64,000 bases of DNA from Methylotenera mobilis 13 (GTDB lineage: Bacteria > Pseudomonadota > Gammaproteobacteria > Burkholderiales > Methylophilaceae). Below the pieces are notes generated by a model. The model had not been told where the DNA came from and did no database searches. It saw only the letters and a program-made list of their open reading frames with translations. This document shows, piece by piece, positions 36,339-45,493 of this stretch. The DNA lies in NCBI RefSeq assembly GCF_000384255.1, contig NZ_KB913035.1, positions 372,001-436,000 of the forward strand, given 5' to 3'. The stretch's first letter is position 1, and each line of letters starts with the position of its first letter. A program made the position numbers and the translations under genes.

Positions 36339-36791
36339 TTAGTGCTTATCTTTACCTTTTCCGTGACCATTGCCACGTTTGTGGTCATGATTGTCTCTAC
36401 CGTGGTCATCATAGTCTCCACGATGATTGTCACTATGACGTTCGCGATAACGCGGTGCGAAGTCGTCGCGATACCAGCCGTCTTGAACGAAGTAAACTTG
36501 GCGACCGCAGGCGTTGTATCGGTTGCAGTAACGCTTCCAGTTTTTATAATGGCCTGGTGGAACCCTTAGATACATAGGCTCATAGACTTCTACGTGGCGA
36601 TGCACAATGATAGGTTCTCTGTAGATTACCCGCGGTTGTGGATATGGATAGTCGCCAATATCAATCTGTCCATAAAATCCTGGTTGTCCTACACTAATTG
36701 ATACCCCTACGTCAGCTGCAAAGACTGTGCTTGTCGAGGCAAGCATCAATCCAGCAATAAGGATGCGCTTTAAAATGTTAGTTCTGTTCAT
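36339..36791 (-). CDS. Secreted protein with Cys pair and His/Asp-rich tail
   Basis: Function unknown. The start at 36791 has AAGGAG eight bases upstream and gives 150 residues with a signal peptide (ILIAGLMLASTSTVFAAD). The middle has a Pro/Tyr-rich segment and the motif PPGHYKNWKRYCNRYNACGRQVYFVQDGWY (Cys89, Cys95), which I recall from other small betaproteobacterial secreted proteins. Residues 115-150 form a hydrophilic tail with seven His and many Asp, Arg, Gly and Lys, which could bind metal or polyanions. The tail's low complexity and position between htpX and rsmB are notable. Confidence 0.75.
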   Translation of the reverse strand: MNRTNILKRILIAGLMLASTSTVFAADVGVSISVGQPGFYGQIDIGDYPYPQPRVIYREPIIVHRHVEVYEPMYLRVPPGHYKNWKRYCNRYNACGRQVYFVQDGWYRDDFAPRYRERHSDNHRGDYDDHGRDNHDHKRGNGHGKGKDKH

Positions 36792-36926
36792 GAATAACTC
36801 CTTGTGAATCGAAATCATACAACGCACTGGCGTGGCTGTAAGATGACAACATCTTAACAGCTTAACCCTAATTGAGTGGATATCAAGTAAAATCAGTGTT
36901 TTAGCAATTATGAATAGAAACTAATT

Positions 36927-38231
36927 TTGTATATTTCTCAACAAATCGCTGCCGATGCTGTTCATCAAGTATTTTCAGGGCGAAATCTCACTACAGCGCT
37001 GCCTGCGTCACTGTCTAACTTCCCGAATGCTACGCCGCAACAAAAAGGCGCAGCGGCTGATTTAAGTTACGGTACGTTGCGCTTCTATGGTGAAATAGAT
37101 GCTTATTTGAGGGCGTTACTTGAGAAGCCGTTAGACGATGAGCGTATTCATGCCTTATTGTTGGTGGCAATTTATCAGTTGACGCATGATAAAGCGGATG
37201 CGTTTACGGTAGTCAATCAAGCTGTACATGCGGTTAGTCAGCTAAAGAAACCTCCTGTCAAGACTTGGGCAAAGGGTTTGGTGAATGCAATCTTACGTAA
37301 CTTTTTACGACAAAAAGAGCAATTAGCTGCCAAGTCGAAGAATAATGAAGTCGCGAGTTATTCCTACCCTCAGTGGTGGATTAGTAAATTGAAAACTCAA
37401 TATCCAAATGATTGGCAAGGGATGTTAACGGTAGGTAATCAGCATCCACCGATGAGTTTGCGTGTGAATGTACAAAAAATTAGTGCCGTAGATTATTTGC
37501 AATTGTTAGTACGCAGTGAAATTGATGCTGTGCAAGTTGGTGCGCAGGCAGTGGTTTTGACTAAACCAATTGCCGTTGAAAAGATACCTGGGTTCACTGA
37601 TGGAGTCGTGTCTGTGCAAGACTACGGCGCGCAATTAGCTGCGCATTTAATTGATGCTCAAGCTGGAATGCGTGTGTTGGATGCTTGCTGTGCACCAGGT
37701 GGTAAGACAGGGCACATTTTAGAGTTAGCTAATGTACAGATGACGGCTTTAGATAGTGATGAGGTGCGTTTGCAACGGGTGCAGGGTAATTTGGCGCGGC
37801 TAAATTTAAAGGCGAATCTGTTGGTTGGCGATGCCTCTGCAACTGATTGGTATGATGGGTCGCCTTTTGATAGAATTCTTGCAGATGTGCCGTGTACTGC
37901 CTCGGGTATTGTCAGGCGTCACGTTGATATCAAATGGTTAAGGCGAGAGGCTGACATTGCATCTTTTGCCGCTCAACAAGCTAAAATTTTACCAACGTTA
38001 TGGCAGATGCTGGCAAAGGGTGGTAAATTGCTTTACGTCACGTGCTCTGTTTTTAAAGAAGAAAATCAAGATCAAATTGATCAGTTTTTGCAGAAGCATT
38101 CAGATGCAGTCCAGTTACCAATTAATCACATGCTCGATACTACGCACCAAAATATTACCCATATGCAAGGTCAGCTTATTCCTTCTAACTCACATGACGG
38201 TTTCTTTTATGCGCTACTGCAAAAAAATTAA
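36927..38231 (+). CDS. rsmB: 16S rRNA (cytosine(967)-C(5))-methyltransferase RsmB
   Basis: A 434-residue protein. The N-terminal NusB-like RNA-binding domain (about 1-135) is followed by a SAM-dependent methyltransferase with LDACCAPGGKTGHIL (SAM motif), DVPCTASG (catalytic-site PC motif) and YVTCSVFKEENQ (catalytic Cys). The start is TTG; an in-frame stop at 36915 leaves no upstream alternative and no ATG fits. It methylates C967 of 16S rRNA. The next gene starts inside its 3' end. Confidence 0.93.
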   Translation: MYISQQIAADAVHQVFSGRNLTTALPASLSNFPNATPQQKGAAADLSYGTLRFYGEIDAYLRALLEKPLDDERIHALLLVAIYQLTHDKADAFTVVNQAVHAVSQLKKPPVKTWAKGLVNAILRNFLRQKEQLAAKSKNNEVASYSYPQWWISKLKTQYPNDWQGMLTVGNQHPPMSLRVNVQKISAVDYLQLLVRSEIDAVQVGAQAVVLTKPIAVEKIPGFTDGVVSVQDYGAQLAAHLIDAQAGMRVLDACCAPGGKTGHILELANVQMTALDSDEVRLQRVQGNLARLNLKANLLVGDASATDWYDGSPFDRILADVPCTASGIVRRHVDIKWLRREADIASFAAQQAKILPTLWQMLAKGGKLLYVTCSVFKEENQDQIDQFLQKHSDAVQLPINHMLDTTHQNITHMQGQLIPSNSHDGFFYALLQKN

Positions 38232-38778
38232 GGTCATTTTTTGTGTAGTCGCGTTGGTATTGTTTTCAAGTTCGGTGTTTGCTGAAGGCAGTAGTTTACG
38301 TCTTAGAAGTGCAAATCTAACGGTTTATGAAGATGATTATTTGCTGAATGCTGATGCGGAAATCAACTTTGGCTCTGAAATAGAGAAGGCGATTCTTAAA
38401 GGGTTCGTGTTTAATTTTTTGATTGAGTTTCAGTTAGTCACACCTAGCAAGTATTGGTTTGATAATGAGGTCGTCACGACCGTGCAGCAAGTGAGCTTAA
38501 GTTATCATGCGCTTACACGACAATATATTGTGATGCGTAATGATCAGCAACGTGCCTATGCCACCCTAGATGAGGCCGTTGAAGATTTGTCGATAATTCA
38601 GGATATGAAGGTGTTCCAAGAGGTAGATATTGAGAGGGGCGAACGGTATCAAGCAGCTTTGTTAATGCGTTTGGATCAAAAGAAATTACCTAAAGCCCTA
38701 CAGATAGAAGGAATGACTTCAAGCGAGTGGAAAATTAGTTCGCAACGTTTTGAGTGGACGCCTAATTTATTCAAATGA
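38209..38778 (+). CDS. DUF4390 family secreted protein
   Basis: Starting at ATG 38209 gives a 189-residue protein with a signal peptide (KKIKVIFCVVALVLFSSSVFAEG). The rest fits DUF4390: SANLTVYEDDYLLNADAEINFGSEIEKAILKGFVFNF and RQYIVMRNDQQRAYATLDEAVEDL. ATG at 38194 is an alternative. It overlaps rsmB by 23 bp and ntrY by the ATGA at 38775-38778, so the three genes are translationally linked. Its presence just before ntrY is conserved in betaproteobacteria; a role in signalling to NtrY is possible but unproven. Confidence 0.87.
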   Translation: MRYCKKIKVIFCVVALVLFSSSVFAEGSSLRLRSANLTVYEDDYLLNADAEINFGSEIEKAILKGFVFNFLIEFQLVTPSKYWFDNEVVTTVQQVSLSYHALTRQYIVMRNDQQRAYATLDEAVEDLSIIQDMKVFQEVDIERGERYQAALLMRLDQKKLPKALQIEGMTSSEWKISSQRFEWTPNLFK

Positions 38779-40916
38779 AATACATTGTATTTACAAGTGC
38801 ACTACTAGGAGGCTTGCTGCTGTACTTGCTATCAAATGCAAGTGCTAATACTGCGGCATCTGGTGAACACTATACGCTTTTGGTTGCATTAAACATTGCC
38901 TTGGCTGTATTGCTGGTCTTGTTGATTGGTGTTCAGCTGTTTAGTTTGTATCGTAATATCCGTCAGCGTGTGATGGGGAGTCGCTTCACGCTTCGTTTGC
39001 TTGGCTCGTTTGCACTAATGGCGATTATTCCTGGCTTGATTGTGTATCTAGTGTCTGTTAATTTTTTAACACGATCGATAGAGTCATGGTTTAACGTCAA
39101 GGTGGAGTCTGCGTTAGAAGGTGGATTAAATCTTGGCCAGACTGCGCTTGAGATTATGTTAGCTGATGTGAAGGAAAAAGGCGAAAGCATGGCGACGAGC
39201 TTGGCATTTCAGCCTGCCAATACCCACTTCTCCATGCTCAACGATTTGCGCGAGAAGAGTGGGGTTCAGGACGCAACGCTTTTTACGCCACAAGGTGGAA
39301 TTTTGGCGGTATCCAGTGGCGACGCCAGCAGTTTTCTGCCTGACCTGCCGAGTGTGACGCAACTTAGACAGGCGCGCCAGCGAATTTATGGCAACATTGA
39401 GCCGATTAACGGTAAAGGTTTGTATTTGCGTGTATTGATTCCTGTCAGTGTGCAGGATATTTCAGGTGAGATGCGTATTTTGCAGTTGCTACAGCCCGTC
39501 CCTAAGTCGCTAGCAACAACTGCAGAAGCAGTACAGGACGTGTATCAAGATTATCAGCAGCTGTCATATAGCCGAACGGCATTAAGAGAAGTGTTTGCAC
39601 TGACGTTGACGTTAGTGATGATGCTGGCTATGTTTACTGCGGTGGCGATTGCGTTTGTGTTGAGCCGCCGATTATCGGCACCGCTTACCGTGCTGGCAGA
39701 AGGCACTAAGGCAATTGCTAGTGGGGATTACAGTACAATGTTACCTGCACACGGTAAAGATGAGTTAGGCGTGTTGGTGCAGTCATTTAACAGCATGACA
39801 CAGCAGTTGGGTGATGCAACGAAAGCGGCTGATAGAAACCGCGCCCGTGTTGAGGCGGCTCGTGGCTATTTAGAAACTATCTTGGCACATTTGTCTTCAG
39901 GTGTTTTGGCACTCAATGAGCGGAGTGAGTTACGTACCTTTAATGAAGCTACTGTTAACATACTAGGCGTTTCTCTTGAGAGCTATGTTGGGTTCACGCC
40001 GGAAAAAATTATAGAAAAACAGCCTAATCTTTCTAGTTTTTTTCAGACGATTGCAGACAGTATTCAGCAGGAAAATCCACAGAAGAGTACACAAAAGGAA
40101 GAGGTGCAAGTGCAGATAGAATTAGCCACTGCGCACGGTAAGAAAATTATTACATTACGTGGAACGCGCCTGCCGGATGGGGGCTATGTTGCTGTGTTTG
40201 ATGATGCAACTGCGATGGTGCAGGCGCAGCGCGATGCTGCATGGGGTGAGGTGGCGCGACGATTGGCGCATGAAATCAAGAATCCGCTTACGCCCATTCA
40301 GTTGTCAGCAGAGCGTATGGCGCATAAATTACATAACAAATTAGAAGAAGCTGATGCTGAAATTCTACAGCGTTCAACTGAAACTATTGTGAATCAAGTG
40401 GATGCGCTGAAAAAAATGGTGAATGAGTTTAGTGAGTATGCGCGCTCTCCAACCCCTCATTTGGAAAGTTTAGATCTCAATGCGTTAATTAGAGAGATTG
40501 TTTCTTTTTATGATGTACCCAAAATAAATGTTAAGTTAGCACTCACAAACACAGCTTGCCTAATAAAAGGTGATAGCACGATGCTAAGGCAGGTCCTGCA
40601 TAATCTCATGCAGAATGCGCAGGATGCATTAGCATCGACTTTAATGCCAATGATTCAGATTGCAACCTCTGTTGATGACGGTATGCTGATACTCACTGTA
40701 CAAGATAATGGTGGCGGCTTCCCCGATGAGATGATGTTGCATGTGTTTGAGCCTTATATGACGACCAAGCCGCACGGTACTGGTTTAGGCTTGGCGATTG
40801 TTAAAAAAATCATCGAGGAACATAAGGGGAATATTAAAATTGAAAATGTATTATCCAATGAAGCAAATGGATCGGGTGCTATCATTACAATCAGCATTCC
40901 ACTGTTACTCAATTAA
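38775..40916 (+). CDS. ntrY: Sensor histidine kinase NtrY
   Basis: A 713-residue membrane kinase. Two N-terminal helices and a further pair frame an extracytoplasmic sensory region (about 95-280). A helix near 275-300 and a HAMP domain (RRLSAPLTVLAEGTKAIASGDYS) follow, then a PAS domain (about 365-470). The kinase core has the H box ARRLAHEIKNPLTPIQLSAERM, N box RQVLHNLMQNAQDAL, and G1/G2 motifs VQDNGGGFP and GTGLGLAIV. It is the partner of the regulator at 40945. NtrYX systems respond to nitrogen or redox/oxygen status in other bacteria. Confidence 0.92.
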   Translation: MKYIVFTSALLGGLLLYLLSNASANTAASGEHYTLLVALNIALAVLLVLLIGVQLFSLYRNIRQRVMGSRFTLRLLGSFALMAIIPGLIVYLVSVNFLTRSIESWFNVKVESALEGGLNLGQTALEIMLADVKEKGESMATSLAFQPANTHFSMLNDLREKSGVQDATLFTPQGGILAVSSGDASSFLPDLPSVTQLRQARQRIYGNIEPINGKGLYLRVLIPVSVQDISGEMRILQLLQPVPKSLATTAEAVQDVYQDYQQLSYSRTALREVFALTLTLVMMLAMFTAVAIAFVLSRRLSAPLTVLAEGTKAIASGDYSTMLPAHGKDELGVLVQSFNSMTQQLGDATKAADRNRARVEAARGYLETILAHLSSGVLALNERSELRTFNEATVNILGVSLESYVGFTPEKIIEKQPNLSSFFQTIADSIQQENPQKSTQKEEVQVQIELATAHGKKIITLRGTRLPDGGYVAVFDDATAMVQAQRDAAWGEVARRLAHEIKNPLTPIQLSAERMAHKLHNKLEEADAEILQRSTETIVNQVDALKKMVNEFSEYARSPTPHLESLDLNALIREIVSFYDVPKINVKLALTNTACLIKGDSTMLRQVLHNLMQNAQDALASTLMPMIQIATSVDDGMLILTVQDNGGGFPDEMMLHVFEPYMTTKPHGTGLGLAIVKKIIEEHKGNIKIENVLSNEANGSGAIITISIPLLLN

Positions 40917-40944
40917 ACAACACACTTATTGATACAAAAATCGT

Positions 40945-42261
40945 ATGGCATCAAAACATATTTTAGTGATTGACGATGAAATAGGAATACGCGAACTGTT
41001 GCGTGATATCTTGCAAGATGAAGGTTATCAGGTGCAGTTGGCGGAAAACGCCGCCACTGCGCGTGCTATGCGTTTGCATGAGCGTCCCGATGTGGTGTTG
41101 CTCGATATCTGGATGCCTGATTGTGACGGCATTAGTTTGCTGAAAGAGTGGGCGAATAGTGGTTTGTTGACTATGCCGGTGGTGATGATGTCTGGACATG
41201 GCACGATTGATACCGCGGTGGAGGCGACCCGTATTGGTGCCTTTGATTTTCTAGAGAAGCCTATTGCGCTACAAAAACTGCTTAAAACAGTGGCTACTGC
41301 ATTGAAGCATAGCGAGCAACTACCCAAGTCAGAGATGAATTTGATTAGTTTGGGTAAAAGCCCTATTGTTGTTGCCCTAAATGAGCGTTTGGACAAAATT
41401 GCTTCTAGCTCGAGTGATGCGCCTAGCCCAGTTTTGTTGATCGGGCCTGTTGGATGTGGGGCTGAATTGTGCGCGCGCTTTTTGCATAATACCAATACGC
41501 CATGGCTAGAGTTGGTTGAATATAGTCAGCTTGTGACGGCGCCGCTAGATGTACTAGCCTCTGCCAATGATGGGGTGGTCTATCTACCGGAAATTGCAGA
41601 GCTTAATAAAACCGAACAAAAAGGTTTGCTGCTTTTGATTACAAAAGCTGAGAAATATAATGTGCGTGTCATCTGTGGAACTAGCCACAACTTGCAGAAA
41701 TTACAAGCCGAAGGCCTTTTTGACCATAATCTGTTACAAATTCTATCCGCTGTCTCATTGCGGGTGCCAGCATTAGAAGAGCATAAGGAAGATATTCCTG
41801 ATTTAGTGGTGACAATTGCTAACTTGCAGTTTGAGCTTGCTAATGTGCCTTACCGTGAGTTTGACATTGCTGCATTAAATGCTTTACGTAATGCTAATTG
41901 GCCCGGCGATATCGCACAATTGGATGCTGTGGTGCGTAATCTGATTCAAACCAGTTTGGGTGATAAGATCACTTTAGATGATGTTAACAGGGTGATGCAT
42001 CAGTTTGATGGTGGGTTGCAACCTGAAACTAAGACGACTGTTGTGGCTACATTGAATGGTGCTAGACATTCAAGTCTAGACATAGAGACTAATCTCAATC
42101 AGCCCTTGCGTGAAGCGCGAGATGATTTTGAGCGACTGTATTTTAATTACCATATTAAGTCGGTTGCTGGGAATATGAACAAGCTGGCTGAGGTTTCAGG
42201 GCTAGAGCGTACACACTTGTACCGTAAACTTAAGCAACTCGACGTGAAAATCAAAGGGTAA
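40945..42261 (+). CDS. ntrX: NtrX-type response regulator with degraded AAA+ domain
   Basis: A 438-residue protein. The receiver domain (1-120) is intact: D10/D11, phospho-acceptor D54, K in LEKPIAL. The central AAA+ domain is degenerate: the Walker A position reads GPVGCGAE (167-174), with Ala in place of the essential Lys. The GAFTGA loop that touches sigma-54 is missing. The Walker B position reads VVYLPE (Pro for the catalytic Asp). The C-terminal Fis-type helix-turn-helix (MNKLAEVSGLERTHLYRKLKQL) is intact. It should therefore be phosphorylated by NtrY and bind DNA but not drive sigma-54 opening by ATP hydrolysis. Compare intact PilR at 1366. Confidence 0.9.
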   Translation: MASKHILVIDDEIGIRELLRDILQDEGYQVQLAENAATARAMRLHERPDVVLLDIWMPDCDGISLLKEWANSGLLTMPVVMMSGHGTIDTAVEATRIGAFDFLEKPIALQKLLKTVATALKHSEQLPKSEMNLISLGKSPIVVALNERLDKIASSSSDAPSPVLLIGPVGCGAELCARFLHNTNTPWLELVEYSQLVTAPLDVLASANDGVVYLPEIAELNKTEQKGLLLLITKAEKYNVRVICGTSHNLQKLQAEGLFDHNLLQILSAVSLRVPALEEHKEDIPDLVVTIANLQFELANVPYREFDIAALNALRNANWPGDIAQLDAVVRNLIQTSLGDKITLDDVNRVMHQFDGGLQPETKTTVVATLNGARHSSLDIETNLNQPLREARDDFERLYFNYHIKSVAGNMNKLAEVSGLERTHLYRKLKQLDVKIKG

Positions 42262-42389
42262 GCTTCTATTTTTAGCATTGCATGCTACGCAAGCAATCGC
42301 ATGATGATGCTACCTAGTCCTCTAGAATGCATGACACCATTGCGATGGCTTCAATGATGGGGCATGCTTACGATAGCGTTTATAAAATA

Positions 42390-43016
42390 ATGGCAAAAGA
42401 AAACTTACAACATATTCGTCAGTTAGTGGCACAGCAGGCCGCGCGCATGATGGCAGAAGATGGCATATCAGATTATGCCTATGCTAAAAAGAAAGCTGGG
42501 CGGCAATTAGGTGCATTGGAGAGTAGCAGCCTGCCATCTAATGCCGAGGTGGAGGAAGAGCTTAAGCTTTATAACGCATTGTATTTAAGTGAAGAGCAGC
42601 CAGAGAACTTACGTGACTTACGCAAGAATGCGTTATTTACAATGCAGATGTTAGAAAGGTTTAACCCGTATCTCACTGGGCCAGTATTGGATGGTACAGC
42701 AGGCTTGCTATCAGAAACCCATATTCATTTATTTGCGGACAGCATAAAAGAAGTTGAGATGTTTCTACTTAACCAGCAGATTCCCTTTGATGTAAACGAG
42801 AAATCTTATCGCATTATGAATGATGGTAAGCGTGATAAAAGAGGTGATGGTCGTAAAACCGTGCCTGTGTTTACATTGGAAATGGATACGGGGCTGATTA
42901 AGTTGAGTGTATTTGAGGTAGATGATATTCGTGTGCCGACCAAGCGTGCAACAGATGGCAGTAACGCTGATCGGGTAGGTATCGACGAATTAAAGGCTTT
43001 GATTGCTGCAAGTTAA
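42390..43016 (+). CDS. Uncharacterised cytoplasmic protein between ntrX and hemB
   Basis: The protein begins MAKENLQHIRQLVAQQAARMMAEDGISDYAYAKKKAGRQLG, a pattern I recall from betaproteobacterial proteins of about 200 residues, sometimes labelled nucleotidyltransferase-like and sometimes mislabelled as a Mur ligase. The part GPVLDGTAGLLSETHIHLFADSIKEVEMFLLNQQIPF is the best-conserved block. No signal peptide or membrane helix is present. ATG at 42390 was chosen because it starts just before the conserved helix; an in-frame ATG at 42327 is possible, and neither has a clear ribosome-binding site. Function unknown. Confidence 0.75.
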   Translation: MAKENLQHIRQLVAQQAARMMAEDGISDYAYAKKKAGRQLGALESSSLPSNAEVEEELKLYNALYLSEEQPENLRDLRKNALFTMQMLERFNPYLTGPVLDGTAGLLSETHIHLFADSIKEVEMFLLNQQIPFDVNEKSYRIMNDGKRDKRGDGRKTVPVFTLEMDTGLIKLSVFEVDDIRVPTKRATDGSNADRVGIDELKALIAAS

Positions 43017-43082
43017 GTAAGCGCTCACCTATGTGGCGTTTACTCAACTTGAATGACTGAAATCATTAACTTTTGAGAATTG

Positions 43083-44081
<999 letters not shown>

Positions 44082-44157
44082 TCAGTAAAAAAGTAACTTT
44101 GCCATCAGTGTGTTCGGGGCAGCGTTCTTTGTTGTATATGTATTCTAAATAATTGTC

Positions 44158-44946
44158 TTAAGCGAACACTTTTGCAAGCTCGGCGCCTGGGTCTGGTTGT
44201 CGCATAAATGCTTCCCCCACCAAGAAAGTGTGTACATTATTTTTACGCATAAGCGCGACATTTTCTTGGGTGAAAATACCCGATTCAGTGACGACGATTT
44301 TTCCTTCTGGAATGCGTGCCAATAGGCCTAGGGTCGTATCTAAAGTGACATCAAACGTACGCAAATTACGGTTGTTGATGCCAAGTAGAGGGGTATTGAG
44401 TTGCAACGCAAGGTCTAATTCCTCACCGTTATGGACTTCTACTAAAACCGCCATACCTAAGCTGTGGGCAATTGATTCTAGTTCACGCATTTTGGCTAAA
44501 TCAATGGCTGCAGCAATCAGTAAAATACAATCAGCACCCATCGCCCGTGCTTCGTAAACTTGATACGGATCTATCATAAAGTCTTTGCGTAGCACTGGTA
44601 ACTGACATGCGGCACGGGCTTGTTTTAAATACTCTGGTGAACCTTGAAAATACTCTACGTCAGTAAGTACTGACAAGCATGCTGCGCCGCCTTGCTCATA
44701 GCTTGTTGCAATCTCGGCTGGTTTAAAATCTGCACGTATCACACCTTTTGATGGGCTGGCTTTTTTGATCTCAGCAATCACTGCAGCTTGTTTGTTCGCA
44801 ATTTTTGTGCGGATGCTACCAACAAAGTCTCTTACTGCAATGGCAGACGCGGCTTCTGCCTGTACGGCCTCAAATGGTTTTTTGATTTTCGCGGCAGCAA
44901 CCTCAAGCGTTTTAGTTGCAATGATTTTATTTAGAATATCTGACAT
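44158..44946 (-). CDS. trpC: Indole-3-glycerol-phosphate synthase
   Basis: A 262-residue monofunctional TrpC barrel. Conserved pieces are [15 protein letters not shown] (catalytic Lys), [52 protein letters not shown] and VTESGI. It makes indole-glycerol phosphate in tryptophan synthesis. It is separated from trpD by a lipoprotein gene and a short stretch of 15-bp tandem repeats. Confidence 0.96.
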   Translation of the reverse strand: MSDILNKIIATKTLEVAAAKIKKPFEAVQAEAASAIAVRDFVGSIRTKIANKQAAVIAEIKKASPSKGVIRADFKPAEIATSYEQGGAACLSVLTDVEYFQGSPEYLKQARAACQLPVLRKDFMIDPYQVYEARAMGADCILLIAAAIDLAKMRELESIAHSLGMAVLVEVHNGEELDLALQLNTPLLGINNRNLRTFDVTLDTTLGLLARIPEGKIVVTESGIFTQENVALMRKNNVHTFLVGEAFMRQPDPGAELAKVFA

Positions 44947-44962
44947 ATGCTTTCGCTATTAC

Positions 44963-45007
44963 ATTAATAAGTGAATTGGTAATAAATGTACTGGTAGTAA
45001 ATGTATT
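44963..45007 (-). repeat. Three 15-bp tandem units between lipoprotein gene and trpC
   Basis: GGTAATAAATGTACT (44978-44992) and GGTAGTAAATGTATT (44993-45007) are near-identical (13 of 15), and 44963-44977 is a more diverged copy (about 10 of 15). They fill the gap just upstream of the trpC start on the minus strand. Next to them TAGGAGC (45012-45018) and GCTCCTA (45022-45028) form a small hairpin. Confidence 0.65.
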
Positions 45008-45034
45008 GGTTTAGGAGCAAAGCTCCTAGCGTCT

Positions 45035-45493
45035 TTATTGGTATTTCTGGTTGTTGTGCATTACCCATCCGCCTTCATGGTCGCCTTTAGGCGCATGGTG
45101 GGTCCAGTGCATCACCCCACCTTTTGGATTATATACATACTCACCATTAAACGAAATTGTATCGCCTACTTGTAAAGGTATCCTTGGTGCTAGGTCTATA
45201 TTGTGTGCAAATAACAAGGTTTGCTTAGTGTTGATTTTAACTAGAAACTTTTGGTGTTTTGCACCTTTGTTATCATCGGGTAACAGTTTGATGACAACAC
45301 CAGTGCCAGTGACTTGCACATCGCTTAGTTTTGAGGCAAAAGCTTGTTCAATACTAGCATTGCTGGCCGCAGCTAGGTCTGTATGTTCTGCAATTGGAAG
45401 TTGCTGGGTATCGCTGGCGCTTGGCTGATTGCAGCCAAATAAAGTAAATGCTAAGCCAAGTGCGATGAGCCAGTATTTAGCATCAACTCTCAT
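45035..45493 (-). CDS. DUF3465 family lipoprotein inside the trp cluster
   Basis: A 152-residue protein with a signal sequence ending in the lipobox LFGC (Cys21). The mature part matches DUF3465: KHQKFLVKINTKQTLLFAHNIDLAPRIPLQVGDTISFNGEYVYNPKGGVMHWTHHAPKGDHEGGW, probably a small OB-like beta domain. Its first codon overlaps the trpD stop (ATGA at 45490-45493), so it is translated from the trp message. DUF3465 has no known role in tryptophan synthesis; its insertion between trpD and trpC is odd. Confidence 0.87.
   Translation of the reverse strand: MRVDAKYWLIALGLAFTLFGCNQPSASDTQQLPIAEHTDLAAASNASIEQAFASKLSDVQVTGTGVVIKLLPDDNKGAKHQKFLVKINTKQTLLFAHNIDLAPRIPLQVGDTISFNGEYVYNPKGGVMHWTHHAPKGDHEGGWVMHNNQKYQ

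Noticed and set aside
37957-38208. Extended N-terminus of the DUF4390 protein overlapping rsmB
   Set aside because: The extension lies in another frame of rsmB and would bury a good signal peptide; ATG 38209 is the sensible start.
44603-45428. Antisense open frames opposite trpC and the DUF3465 gene
   Set aside because: They mirror codon bias of the real genes on the other strand and have no start signals.
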